A DNA stretch of 60,000 nucleotides from Polytrichum commune (Eukaryota > Streptophyta > Polytrichopsida > Polytrichales > Polytrichaceae). The notes under the pieces were generated by a model that was not told the DNA's origin, ran no database searches, and worked only from the letters and a program-made list of their open reading frames with translations. Shown here one piece after another: positions 1 to 12,060 of this stretch (positions are counted from its first letter, which is position 1; every line of letters starts with the position of its first letter). Position numbers and translations under genes: made by a program. The stretch covers positions 19,222,001 through 19,282,000 of the forward strand of contig OX485803.1 of NCBI GenBank assembly GCA_950295325.1. Reading direction: 5' to 3'.

Positions 1-780
1 GTATCATCAACATAAAAAATGTTTGTTCACCACTAACAATCAAGTTATTGGGGGCCTAACTTTTAATAACTTCTTTTATCCCGCCATGTTTTCCTCTGTT
101 CCAATGCTACTCTAAACCTTATCATTGAAAGTGCGTAAATCTATTGTGGACATTGTCACCAAAGAGAGATAGAAAAAATGATGTTTATCATCGGCATGAA
201 ATTTACTCATTCACCAACAACCAACGTTTCTCGTGTGATGTGTTGAGCTAATAGATGTTTGGTGACCCCCTCAACCATTCAACCTATTTGATTAAGAGGA
301 GCAGGTGCATTGGTCAGCCCACAAGTTGGAGCCCGACTTCTAATAACTTCACTTATCCCACCACACTCTTCTCCTTTCAATGCTACTCTACACCTTATCA
401 TGCAAGTTAAAGTGGAGAGGTCTAATATGAACACCTTTTTTAGAGAAAGAAAGGGATAATGATGTTAATCATTAGCATAAATTGACTCGTTCGCCAACAA
501 ACAAGTTACAGTGTATGCTCTAACGAATACACCCATCCTTAAGTGGTTATCACTAATTTTGCATGTGATGTGTGCTCAATTGAATGCACATGGTGGCCCA
601 TGCAAGCGGTTGCATGTTGGCTCCTCACAATTGGTAGGAATAGGTGTGGTGGTTAGCCCATGAGTTGGGCCTAACGACTCTCTTGGACCAAAGCCCGCTT
701 TCCAATAAGTTAACTTCACTTATCCCACCACATGGTCCCCCCCCCCCCATGCTAATTTAAACCTTGGTGTATGAGGTGAG
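1..780 (+). repeat. Three diverged direct repeats
   Basis: Three successive segments (about 20-240, 300-515 and 640-780) share the same order of words: a stretch near AATAACTTC, then TTATCCCACCA or TTATCCCGCCA, then a pyrimidine tract, then AATGCTACTCTA or a variant. The first two also share a segment with AATGATGTT and ACTCATTC/ACTCGTTC. The spacing is about 300 bp. No coding capacity is visible, so I read this as an old tandem repeat of unknown origin. Confidence 0.5.
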
Positions 781-1889
781 TGGGTGTTACACGATTGGTT
801 TTTTTAATGTTCTTCATCTTCTACTAATCACGTTTACATAAAAAAAGAAGTTTGTGTTACAATAGCAACACAACATTAGCAAGGAAGTTAACGTTCTTGC
901 TCAAAAATCACCCAAGATTGATTAGTTGTCGGCGTCTTGTACTCTAGTAATTTATGGCAATAATCCAATTGCATGTTGATAGATTCACCAGATTCATTTC
1001 CCACTGCAACTTTGGCGGTATCGGCATAGACAACCAATTTCAACGACTGGATGCACGGTGAGCCCCCCCCCCCCCCCAAGCCCAGAGGGTGGCAAACACT
1101 GGTCATCATCACCGCAACCATGTTTTAGTTTAGGCTGACACGAGTCATCAAGGGGAGGTGATCTCCTTAACATTTTCAACATCTTGTGAGTCATGCACAT
1201 GGCCCACCCAAACTCATTGATGATGTTAGGTGATGTCATGAAATATGCAACACAACATTACCATGTTGAAAAACGAACCTTCCTTGATCTAGTTACGGTG
1301 ATCAAAACTGCACTCGTGTTTATCCTTTAAACGAATATCAACGCCCCCCCCCCCTTCAAAAAAACCCCCACGATCATGTCGATCACTGAGTGTAGAGTAG
1401 TTAATCAATCACGGAGACGTCATCCAATCTCATCCAACCACGTATCTTTTCGTATTTGTTTTTGGATCCACACCGAACCACAAATTGCTCGAATGTGTGC
1501 CTCTTAATTAAGCGAAATAATTTAATTGTGCATGCACATCTTGAAGTGGAGAAGCTTATCATAAACAAGTGGATACCGATGCACAAACATTCTATACTTA
1601 GGTTTCAAGTTAAATGGACATGCTATATCCTAGATGGCCCTTGGAGTTATCCGGAATGGTCAAGCAACCCATGTTTTTGCATACGTTTCGGCTTTGCACC
1701 GTATTGAATTGACTGTTGTTCTAGGAAGATCGTTCACGATACGCGCTTCTACCTTTGGATCGGGTCAAGGGCCAAGGCCAAGAAACTTTGAGGATCGATG
1801 TGAGGGTACAATATGCATATATAACGCACGGGCTTTATGTGGTTTTAAAAAGGTGTAACCCAAAAGATCAATAACACATGTCAAGGTTC
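781..1889. other. Gene-free, AT-rich, poly-C tracts
   Basis: No reading frame here resembles a known protein. Two long poly-C tracts occur near 1064-1078 and 1343-1354. A short part near 1010-1060 resembles the dispersed repeat at 21890-22110 (shared words ATAGACAA and CAATTTCAAC). Confidence 0.4.
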
Positions 1890-2215
1890 GTTGGTCGTCT
1901 TCACCGTGCTACAATAGAAGTAGGTGTGGTAACCAATACTATATTGGAATCGTTTCTTCCTCTTTTTCTAAATGCTTCCAAGTGTGGTAGTATTATTAGG
2001 CAATGCCCGGGAAGTTTTTGGGCAAAGTTGGTTAAGATCCGAGTGATTCTAAATCTAGCCGGTTACATGTTGGCATCATCTTCCGGGTTTGCTTTATTCA
2101 TTTGAGGTATATTCTTCTATAGATTCCTCTAAAATGATTGGTAATTCTCATGAGGTTTTGAATGTCAACCGGTTATTTTTGAAACTCGACTGGTTCGTCT
2201 GTAACTAACCGCCGG
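1890..2215 (+). repeat. Dispersed repeat, copy 1
   Basis: This segment is a diverged relative of 31530-31860. Shared landmarks in the same order include a TTTTTGGGCAAA word followed by TTGGTT and AAGATC or TAGATC, then GACATGTTG- or TACATGTTGGCATC-like text, and a final GTTCTCCCC. No open frame is conserved between the copies. The class is unknown; it may be a remnant of a retroelement or a non-coding element. Confidence 0.4.
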
Positions 2216-2306
2216 TTCTCCCCGGACATAGGTATTGGGAAGAATTAAAATTTGGAAAAAAAAATTCAATACTAGATTGGCATGGATATGTAACAAATCA
2301 TGCATT

Positions 2307-2308
<2 letters not shown>

Positions 2309-2357
<49 letters not shown>

Positions 2358-2384
2358 ACACACACACACACATATGTGTGTGTA
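2309..2384. repeat. Compound microsatellite (CT)n-(AC)n-(GT)n
   Basis: A (CT)n run of about 45 bp is followed by five Ts, an (AC)n run and then ATATGTGTGTGT, so that the AC and GT parts form a small palindrome. Serine/leucine or arginine/glutamate stretches in the translated frames come only from the repeat. Confidence 0.9.
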
Positions 2385-4381
2385 TTGAGTTTAGACTTTG
2401 ACAATAACCCGCGTGAATTCTAAAATCCATGTAGTCTTATCAACAAAACACTTTTCATTCCTCAAATTTGATACGCAAGGTTCATTTTTTGTTGCTTCAT
2501 GAAGTGATAAGTGTTTTTGTTAGTGTCCTAGTCTTAAACATAGCTTGCATATTTTGTAATTGATCATGTTACATGTTAAGGAACCACCCGTGCCAATTCC
2601 ACCCATATAGAGCTTGCCGTGATGTTTTAATTATAAGTTCGTTAAGTAGGGCTAGGGCTAGACATCCACGTCTTTGAGTTGGGGCCCCTCACTATTACAA
2701 TGGTAAAGGGGTATGTTAAAAAGTTGGCCCTCATATATTTGTCTTAATTATAAAATTTGGGCTTCTAATGCTAATTCCGAGATCAAATAGGCTTTGAAAT
2801 ACACACACACACAGTCATTGTCTAGATGTGCACCTTGGGATATATTGTGGGGTCCACTTAAAGAAGTGGGTGTGTAGCCCTAGTTGTTAACTAGGACAAC
2901 AACAAAGGTTTAATTAGACTCTCAAGCCCGTTTTGAATGGGATGATGGAACTCTCAAACCATGGGTTGCACACCATTTAAGGCCTCTTATGTAAACAACA
3001 TTATTAGGTGAGGAACCCAAGGAATTTATGTCAAGCATATCGAGGGCGGTGCATTACATTGCATACAAGTATCAACCCTATATAGAAGGAAATGCCCCAA
3101 CACCTATGTTCAACTCAAAGAGCACCGTAGTTGGTCCTAGATGTATCCAAGTCAATCCCATGCTAGTTTAGAGAGGGTCAAAATATATACACTTCTTTAG
3201 GAACCAGTTTGGAGTGATTAAACTCTTGATTATGTCATGAATGGTGTGATGGGTGTATGTTAAATGTGGCTAAATGTTGTGGATCATTTTGGATATGGAG
3301 GTAACGGAGTTGCATACAACCTTGTGAGCCCAAGCATAGTCTATCATGGTGTTATTGTATGTGCATGTCAACACATGCCCGTCATGTCTCCTTGTGGTCC
3401 ATCCATAGTGAATCTCTCTCATGGTTATAGTGTTGCAATGTCATGGCAACAATGTTGTTGCCACCACATCTCTCTCTGAAACTTATTCCAAAGTGGCAAT
3501 GGAGGAAATTGTGCAATAGCAGGTGGAGGGAGCCTAAAATAATAATGTCGAAGAACCACCGATAAAATATCAATTGCTACTCTATACATATCCCAATATA
3601 CAATGTAAGACAACATTTTTGTATTAATACCAATGAAACAATTGTGTGAATGTTGATGTAAAGCATGAAATTGTACAAAGAGAACCCTTTTTAGATTGAA
3701 AGATGTTTGATTGGAATCAATGTCCTCTCCCAACACGAGGTAGTAGCATTTGTCCCGTATTTTAGCTTCATAAACTCGTTCCAAGTTTACATGTGAGCTT
3801 ATGAGGGAGTCTACAATTAAGAGTGAAATGTTTCTCATTCACGTCAGCCTATAATTGACGTCATCTCTCTTGTCTTTGTTTTGGTGCCTCTAAATTTATG
3901 TTGGCCAATCTAGAGGGAGATGTGTTGATGACAATGGACATGTTCTTACACACTAAATTATAACGTTTCTTCACAACACATATATTGCATGGAAGTTTTC
4001 TAGAAGTTCTCAATAACATTAAATGATGATGGGAGGATTGGGTGATTGCCATTTGTAGGGATCATCTACCCCCCCCCCTCCCTTGCTACAATCACCACCA
4101 ACACCACCTTGCCCTTAATTGTTGAAAGCAAATTGGAGACTTTCATCACGCTCCCTAAGAATAGGGGCCTAGTGTGATTGGTGTGACCCTTGAATGGAAA
4201 AGAAAAAAAACATCATAAAACTTTGCCCCAAGTAAAAGTTGGGCACCTCCCTCATGAGACATCATGACATGTGTTCCCATGGTCAACTATGACCATGTAT
4301 TCATAACCATGATGCTAACCTATAATTGGGTAGTGCCGTAAGGCTAACTTCTAAAGCCATGCGGATGTTCCATGAACTCTA
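2385..4381. other. Gene-free intergenic stretch
   Basis: The sequence is AT-rich and unremarkable, with a poly-C tract near 4069-4079. The longest open frame (minus strand, 3425-3838) encodes no recognisable domain and has no splice-consistent neighbours. Confidence 0.4.
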
Positions 4382-4389
4382 CAAGGAAA

Positions 4390-4800
4390 CACGGGGAGGT
4401 CACTTCATTGTCAAGTTGACACCACGTGCGGACAAAGTTTGCTACCCCTATATTACATGCCATATATAATTTTAAAATTTATGATATTTTTTTCTACATA
4501 TACATAATCATTGATAGTATCTTTTTTATATTTATTTGAAATTTTTAGTCATCTTTGTTTTTTTTAGTAATTTTTTAAGTTCAATTCTGTGTCATTCTAG
4601 TTAGAAACGGTATGTTTTATGAAAAAAAAAATCATCAAATTTAGTTACCACTTTTAACTATGTCATAGGTACTGGTATATCTACTCATGAAAAAAATTTG
4701 ATAAAATTTTGACCCATTTTGGTGGTGCAACTTACCAAAAGAAGAATTTTTTTTTGGTCGCACGTGGTGTTCAACTTGACAATGGAGTGATCCCCCCGTG
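4390..4800. mobile_element. hAT-like MITE, copy 1
   Basis: The left end begins CACGGGGAGGTCACTTCATT and the right end, read on the other strand, begins CACGGGGGGATCACTCCATT. The inverted ends extend about 40 bp to CCACGTGCG. The 411-bp element is flanked by a perfect 8-bp direct repeat CAAGGAAA (4382-4389 and 4801-4808). An 8-bp target duplication with ends starting CA is typical of hAT elements. The interior is AT-rich with no transposase. A second copy lies at 55122-55531, also with its own 8-bp duplication. Confidence 0.88.
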
Positions 4801-4808
4801 CAAGGAAA

Positions 4809-5299
4809 GCACCATGAAAGACGGGAAAATACAAGTGAAGTGGGTTTTAGCTTTTTTGTAAGTTGTTGCCAAGGTGGAAAGTGGGGAGCTATATGACTTA
4901 AGGTAGACGAGCGTAATCTGGTCACTTGTCTTAATTGAACACCTATAGTACAATGGTATGTAGTTAGATGTGGCTCTAAGAATGATGATGATTATTATTA
5001 TTATTATTTAAAAAATATTGGATTACATGCTTAAAATACGATAAGCATTTTTGGTTCAACAATCAACAATACTGAGGGGACTTATATGACCATGTAATGA
5101 TGATGAGAATATTCACTTTGATAATGGAAAGACATTTATGTGAGATTCAAAATTACGAGGAATGCTATTACATTTGGATTTGCTAACCACCTCGTATTAA
5201 TTGCATATTTCATATCATAAGAGAAGTGGGCTAGTAAGAAAAGTAACCATTTAAGGCCCATGAGCCTTACGTAGTGAAAGGACGTGTGCTAAAAAAAAT
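4809..5299. other. Gene-free stretch with (ATT)n
   Basis: A short (ATT)n microsatellite is present at about 4988-5009. I see nothing else. Confidence 0.4.
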
Positions 5300-5830
5300 G
5301 AGAGTTCTTAAGACAATAGAGTTAAATGTAAAGTCTCTCAATTGTCATCCCGAAAACTTTTAGAGAATTTTAGGATCCAAAATAGGGTATTCTCCCAAGA
5401 CTTGATGTCGTAAATCATGAAGTGACCTTTGCAAGGCTAACTTGGGCCATCGATCCTAGTGGGACATACTAGAAAGATGGGTTTTGATAACCTGACACTA
5501 GTATTTGAGTATGGTGATTTAAGCATTAACATAACATTACACAACTCCTTGGTTGTGTTACGTGGGACCAAGTATCACACATGCACAATTCTCCTTCAAC
5601 TCTGGGATTCTTCATTTACGGGGAGCACTCATGATGTGTATTGTGAAAATTTCGACAAAAAATTATAAATTATGATAATATCTTAAGCACAAGTTTTTCA
5701 TTCTTTGGGAAGGAGACCGTCATGTGGATGTTTAGTAATGTTATGATGTAAACTTGGGTGACTTTACGCATAAGCTCACAAACTCAAGGTTTAGCCAACT
5801 CCATGTGAGTTTGATGCCAAGACTTCACAA
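5300..5830 (+). repeat. Dispersed repeat family, copy at 5.3 kb
   Basis: This segment shares ordered words with 14830-15160 and 49780-49950: TGACCTTTGCAAGGCTA, CCTAGT(G/A)GGACA near CTAGAAA, TATGGTGATTTAA and AAACTTGGGTG followed by CTCAAGGTTT or CTCGAGGTTT. The order is collinear in the first two copies. No open frame is conserved, so I treat it as a degraded repeat of unknown class. Confidence 0.55.
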
Positions 5831-5840
5831 CAAATAACTC

Positions 5841-5930
5841 TAACATAACATTACTCATATCCATAACAATGTTTTGTGGGACTAGCAGTATCCCACAGAA
5901 TATTCTCCACATTCAGACTGAATGAACATT
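5841..5930 (+). repeat. Partial foldback-element copy
   Basis: The words CATAACATTACTCATATCC, ATAACAATGTTTTGTGGGAC and GAATATTCTCCA match one arm and the centre of the short foldback element at 45859-45977. The second arm is missing here. Confidence 0.5.
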
Positions 5931-7718
5931 TAAAATTCATTCACTTCCATAAAGGGGATGTTACAATGAAAAAGAAGAGGGTAGAAGTTGCCCGGAAGAG
6001 AAGTGGGTGTAGCGGCCAATAGAAGAGCTCCATTCTTCACCTTCCTAAGTTAAAGGTGTCCACGTGTCTAAGCCTATACAACAAATTCAAAGGCAAAGAT
6101 ATTTAACCGCCATCTAAGTTAGTTGGCATTGAAGTCCGAGAGGTAGACTATGACAAGGCTCGTGTAAGTTAGTACAACAGACATCATGAAGGCACATGTT
6201 ACAAGGCGATTCGATTATACTCTGAAAATATAGACACGCTTTGGGTTCAAAAGTTGAGACCTAATTAATATATAATATTGAGAAGGCCCTCGTAATAGTA
6301 TAGTATGATTTGGTTTTGTATTGTAGTTGAAGTTCTCTTTCCAACTTAATAAAGTATAGTTCCCTTGGAACTACACGAAACATATGATCTTAGTGTGGTC
6401 CCACCATGTTCGTCATCGTTCCCACATCAATTATTTTGCAATCTTTGGGTGGAACTAGAGAGCATGTCACATGACACTTGGTGTTAAATGACAAGTCATA
6501 TCGAACACTCTCAGGAACATGGCACATCTGTTTTAATGCCACACGAAATCACATGTGCAGTGTGTTGTTTTGAATGTGTGGCATGGGGGTGGAACTTTGT
6601 TAGGGGCACTACATGTGGACGTTGAACTCAGCAAATTAAGGGTTCAAATTATGTCAGCGTAACTTTCATGTTAATCTAGGGTTCACATGACATGTGCAAT
6701 GGGAGAAAATCTTCACTTTGACCTCTCATAAGCTTTGTATCTCAACTCCAATTATGAAACTTGAAACGATGATTTACATGATTTGCATTTGCTAACTGGA
6801 CGGGACGACCCCTGATCCTCTCCCACCCTGACTTGACAACCAAAATTGTCCACATACTTAGAAATGCCCAAAATAAAATAGGGCCACCTATCTTAGATAC
6901 TCATGTCTATTGTGAACGATTGGGTCCAATCATCAACAAAGAAGGAAATGTGGCATACAAATGTAGCTCTCATCCATTAACATAAAAACGATGAAATCGT
7001 ATGCAATCCAAATGTTACTATTCTTAGTTGGTTTGATCCAGCGAGCTTCATTGTGAGCCGTGGATGGAGCCCATCATCCCATCCAAGGGCTCACGTTGCA
7101 TAGGGTTTAGTTAAGTGGGATGAGTGTTGTCATCGCTTTCTTATTCATTCTCCACTCCCCTATCACCGCCCTCTTGCTCTCTCAGCCTGTACCTTGTATC
7201 AATTTTGCTACTATAGTGCCGATTAATGGAGTCACGTTTGATTGTAGCGGAGTTTAAGCATCTTGGGTACCAAATTCCAAGTTTCAGAGTGGAGCACACT
7301 AGTGGTGCTTGAAGGTGGCTTGCGGAGATTCTCATTTGGGGCTTGGAGTGGGTATTCCCATAGGCAATTCAACAAGGTAGATTTCCCTTATGATGAAGTT
7401 TTTCATTCATGGATGAGAGGAGTGGAATTTCAATGGTATGGGATTGAAATCTAAGTTTGAATAAGAGAAGATTGGATACCTACTAGTAGCATCTGATTTT
7501 GTAACCAAATTTGGACCTTTTGATGCAAGTTTGTTAATGCAAAGGCCAACCTCCCTCCCTACCTATTCGTACTTGTATGTATGATTGTTTGAATGGTCTT
7601 TTTAAGCAATGATGTTCTTTTTGGCCATACTCTCTTGTTTAAGTGGACTAGGTCATTATTTTTGGGTGTAGAAATGCATTTGGTGTTTCAAGTGTATGAT
7701 GTTTCAATGTTGATCATC
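5931..7718. other. Gene-free intergenic stretch
   Basis: No frame longer than about 65 codons and no recognisable protein on either strand. I see no RNA gene or clear inverted repeat. Confidence 0.4.
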
Positions 7719-7721
7719 TTA

Positions 7722-8234
7722 GGGGCGGTTTACACTATGGACCATGAAGTCGTCCCACGTAAGAGGCCTATTTTGCGTGGGACGACTTCACGGGACGACT
7801 TTCATGGTCCGAGTTACTAAAATATTAGTTTTCATGGTTCATGGGCCCTTCACTAGGTGTAAACCGAATGTGGACCAAGAGGAATGACCACACACCAAAA
7901 AGTGAAGGTGCTGATTTTTTTAATACATGCCCAAAAAAATTCGGGAAAAAAATATTAAAAAAAAAATTCGGCCAACGGCTGATTTTCAGCCTTACGGCTC
8001 CCTTGATTTCCATTGAGTCGAGCATTTTGCCTCGCCTCAACGGAAAACCCGTTGGACCATGGCACATTATCCAAATGGCAAATTTTAGTAGTTTTGGGGG
8101 ACCTCAAAGTTAGTGGTCATTCTCCTTTTTTCAAGGTAGTGTAAAGCCAAATGGGACCAAGAGCACTTTACTCTCCAATCACAGATTTTAGAATTTCATG
8201 GTCATGGCTCTTGGTCCATAGTGTAAACCGCCCC
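7722..8234. mobile_element. Tourist-like MITE (TTA target site)
   Basis: The inverted ends start GGGGCGGTTTACACTATGG and are flanked by TTA on both sides (7719-7721 and 8235-8237). A TWA trinucleotide duplication with G-rich ends is the hallmark of PIF/Harbinger (Tourist-like) MITEs. The 513-bp interior has a small hairpin around 7750-7790 (GTCGTCCCACG and its complement) and no transposase. A segment near 15585-15620 looks like an orphan end of the same family. Confidence 0.8.
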
Positions 8235-8237
8235 TTA

Positions 8238-8814
8238 TATGTGTGCAAACTGATCTACTTTGGGTGCACATTGATGTGTTAGAGGGTTGGTAGCCTAAGA
8301 TGTTGCTAAGTGCTTGAAATGTATGACATGTGGAGGTTGATCCTCTCAAACATTTGCAAATTAGTCGAACTTGGAAGCGTATAGAGATTTAAATGGCTAG
8401 TGCAATTTTCTTGTGTAGTCAATTTCAACGGGCTTGTTCAATTTCAATACGTAGCCCAACTTCCCCCTTATGTTGTGTTGTATGTGGCCACATCTAGATT
8501 GTGAATATAAATTTGGGGCCACTTATTTGCTTATTATTAAATGTGTGGGGTCTTTTTCACCTTACCGAAGCATACATGTAGCCTTGGATTTCTTCCATGT
8601 ACGATTAGAATTCTCCACCCAAGATTGACACATAGGTTTTGTGCATTCACCAAATACTCCCTCTAATTCATCGAAATGTAGCCACCCTAAACTCCACAAA
8701 AACTTGAAGCTTGCCACCTTGGATTCTTCTAAACTCCGCATGTTACCAAACCTACTACTTTTCAAACAACAAATAATAAGGGCTAATGAAAGGTATCTAT
8801 GCTCGTATGTGATG

Positions 8815-8850
<36 letters not shown>

Positions 8851-9130
8851 ACATAACATTATTCAATTGCTATCATCAGTTACATTCTAATAGTATTAGT
8901 ACATTGCTTCACTCGAGTCTTTTTACACATGAATCTGCCAATGCAGTGGTCACCTATGAGAATAAACAAAATATAATTTTGAATAGAACATGGCTTATTC
9001 CCATCCCCACCCAACGCATAAACTCAATTGAATAATGCTATGCAATCCTCGCGGGTGAAGTTATGACGAAGTACTTACAGGAGTTGTGTGACTTAGTTAT
9101 TGCGAGTTATTAGCGGACACAAGTATTCTC
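8238..9130. other. Gene-free stretch with (CT)n
   Basis: A (CT)n microsatellite of about 30 bp lies at 8817-8848. Nothing else was recognised. Confidence 0.45.
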
Positions 9131-9499
9131 TGTGCCCCAGGCTAGATCACATCTTCATTCAGCTGGGCCCCACCCCTCCCACGCCTCCCCCATTGCCCGG
9201 TCTTCCCGCCCACACCTGCGTGGGAACTCTTCCTCGTTGGAAACCAACGTGACAATACCTTGTCAAAACTTGATATCACTGTCATTATACCCAAGTTAAT
9301 TGATGGAGTTCCTTTGCATGCCAAAGGAGCTCGATGACTTCAGTAACTGGGCGCGTAATGACTTAAGTGACCAGGCATTGTCACACTGGTTCCCAACGAG
9401 GAAAAACTCCCACCAGGTGCTGGCAAGAAGACATGACAATGAAGGAGGCGTGGGAGGGGCGGGGCCCGGCCAAATGAAGATGTGATCTAGCCCGGGGCA
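9131..9499. mobile_element. MITE with about 60-bp inverted ends
   Basis: The left arm (from about 9133, starting TGCCCCAGGCTAGATC) and the right arm (ending at 9499, complement starting TGCCCCGGGCTAGATC) pair for roughly 60 bp through AAGATGTGATC and GGAGGCGTGGGAGGGG. The word ATTCTC occurs at 9125-9130 and 9499-9504, which may be part of a target duplication, but it overlaps the end by one base. The long ends suggest a Mutator-like element; the class stays uncertain. There is no transposase inside. Confidence 0.7.
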
Positions 9500-9504
9500 T
9501 TCTC

Positions 9505-10549
9505 CATTAGTGAGCCCACTAAATAATTAACTTAGGATATTCTTTGTGGCAACGGTATGTCTATTAATATAAGCTCCGGCGGACATGGGTGTTTGACTTA
9601 GAAGGTTCTTATTAAATGTAGGTAAGGGGGTAGTACTTGGAGGGGTAGTCCGGACCCTTGCTCCTTTGAAGGGAGGGTTATAATTGTTCTCTCAACACAC
9701 ACAGTCCGATGCCGTTACGGTTGGTTGTACGTGGCCTTGGAACTTGGAAGCGTGATTAGAGTGGGACGGTCGGGAGGAAATAATAATGAACACATGGAAC
9801 CCTGACACAGTGGAAGAAGGCCCAGGCTTCATGAATGAATAAATGAATAAATGCATCGGAGTGTGTGCTCGTGCCGGAAGCCGTTTGGGGCCATTTTGGG
9901 ACATATGCCATATTTGTATGTATTATTGAGGGTTAAGTGAGCCATTTGTCCAATGCATGGCACGTATGTTGGAGTTTTATGATTTGGAAAGCACGGTTGG
10001 ATGCGAGGAGAAGCTCATCAATCATGGACATCATAACATCATTAATAAGCTCCTTGTGATGGGGTGTGTGTCATCCCGAGACGTGGGATCCAAAAAAACA
10101 ATTTTCTTATGAGAATAATGGGTTCAAACCCATATACACTAGGGTTCGGTCGCATGTGGTGTGTGCTTACCCAAACCTGCTAACTTGTCTAGGTCGTCCA
10201 CATGTATTTGCAAGTATTTCAAAAGTTTGAGTGTTGGAGATCTTTCTTAAATTAATTTGGTGTGAAACTTTGCTTCCTTAATTATAACACGACTTGCAAT
10301 CACAGTCTTGAAAATCTTTAATTTGTTGTGATATGTTTTAATTTGCAACCATTGTCAATTTATTTGTGGCCATTTTCTCAAGTTCCCCAACAAAAGTTGA
10401 AATCAACCTTTACTTGGTCTATGAGATTGAGACATTGTATTACACAAAATTGAAAATTCATCATATGTGACTATGATTATTACATATATACAATATGTAT
10501 ATGAATCTATGACCTTTACATTTCATGTAGAACCTCCAAGTGTGAAATA
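9505..10549. other. Gene-free intergenic stretch
   Basis: No supported gene. A short palindrome near 10110 (GGGTTCAAACCC) resembles a tRNA T-arm by chance but has no acceptor stem around it. Confidence 0.35.
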
Positions 10550-12060
10550 GATGTGTGTGTCCCCCAAATACAAGACCCCACGCAAACCCCTCTCCCCTTC
10601 GGATATTACTATATACACAATCACCACTAAAATTCCCCACTCCCACACATACTACACAAACAACTCCTTCACCCCACTAACCACCCAAAAAAGGAAGGCA
10701 CGGCTAGAATAGGACAACAATACCCCATGGGCAACATACAATAAGCAAACTAAGGGTAACCATAATGTTCTAAGAGTTGAACTAACAATCATGTTTGCAA
10801 CCCTCCATCTCACCTAAGACAATACAACATAGTCATACTTCTTCGCGTGGACATCTTCAATTTTTCTTTACATCAATCAACAAACACATTTGTCGCCCCT
10901 CGTCCCAACATAACCCAAAAAATTAGTGATACAAGATGCCTCTCTGACCGACATTCCTTGCTAACCCTCCAAGAAATCAACACACACTCAAAATCTTGGC
11001 TATAAACTTGTCAAGTCTAGAGCTAACAAAACACCATAACGTACTACTCCTACCATGCATACATCTCCCCCCCCCCCCTTTGGCACTTGGAAATACTCAC
11101 AGAACACCCACATATCACCCCCCATCAGACACCTTAAACCTACATCCTAAAGGAATACACCTGATAACTCACAACCGTGATTCTCTCCCACTATCCATAC
11201 GTTGCAAAATGGCTCAAACAACTCCTCTTCCACTCAATCATCTCCAACTTATTACGATCGTCACCCAGATCGCACCAATCCTCAAACAACACAATCATTT
11301 AAAATCAAGACATGGTTAGTACACGGGCAACCAAAGAAAACACACCTATTGGCCCACTCAAAACTTATCCCCCTTTGCCACCTATGTCTAATGCAAGCCA
11401 TTTATATAGATTTATAGTCCCAACCTTGCTATACCAATGCATTTGTAAGCTAGGAACAAGCATATGCCTTGCCCACCTAAAACATGACATCCTCATAATA
11501 ACTATTACCACCCTTGATAATGCCACCCATTTTACCACCTAAAACTTTAGTATGCCATGATCATGACCCCATGACAACAATCCAACTAATATATATATAT
11601 ATATATATAAACGAAGAAGAAGAAGACCTTGGAAGACAATGAATGGTATGTCACCTCAATATCCTTTCAGTTGGCATAAGAGAAGGAATCATAGAGACGG
11701 TACTACCAAACTATTTGAACAATGTTACATTTTTTCATGCCTATGCATGCATGCAACAAATCTACCTAATCGCCATCAAATACTCATGCTCAACAAAAAC
11801 ATGATTTGAAAACCACCAACTCCTTATACAACTCGCATGCGTGCACCATTGAAGGCTTGATACCCAAAACCCAAAGTGAATGGTACAACAAGCTGCATAA
11901 ATCAAAAGCTCAATTACATGGACTATCTGAGGATAACCCCCATAATCAAAACCAACATGTATTAGGACTAGTACAAACACTTTGCTCCCATAACACCCAC
12001 CCTCATGGTCCCCATCACACATTCATATGATGTGGATTACACAATTGACCCCAAGCTTGG
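10550..12060 (+). other. A/C-rich, G-poor strand-asymmetric block
   Basis: For about 1.5 kb the plus strand is rich in A and C and very poor in G, unlike the flanks. Several frames stay open only because of this composition, and they give Pro/Thr/His-rich translations without domains. An (AT)n run sits at 11589-11610 and a poly-C tract near 11066-11079. I could not assign it to a gene or a known element. Confidence 0.45.

Noticed and set aside
3425-3838. Minus-strand open frame of 137 codons
   Set aside because: No recognisable domain, AT-driven composition, and no flanking exons or promoter features.
10100-10140. Possible tRNA T-arm (GGGTTCAAACCC)
   Set aside because: Only a palindrome; no acceptor or anticodon stem could be drawn around it.
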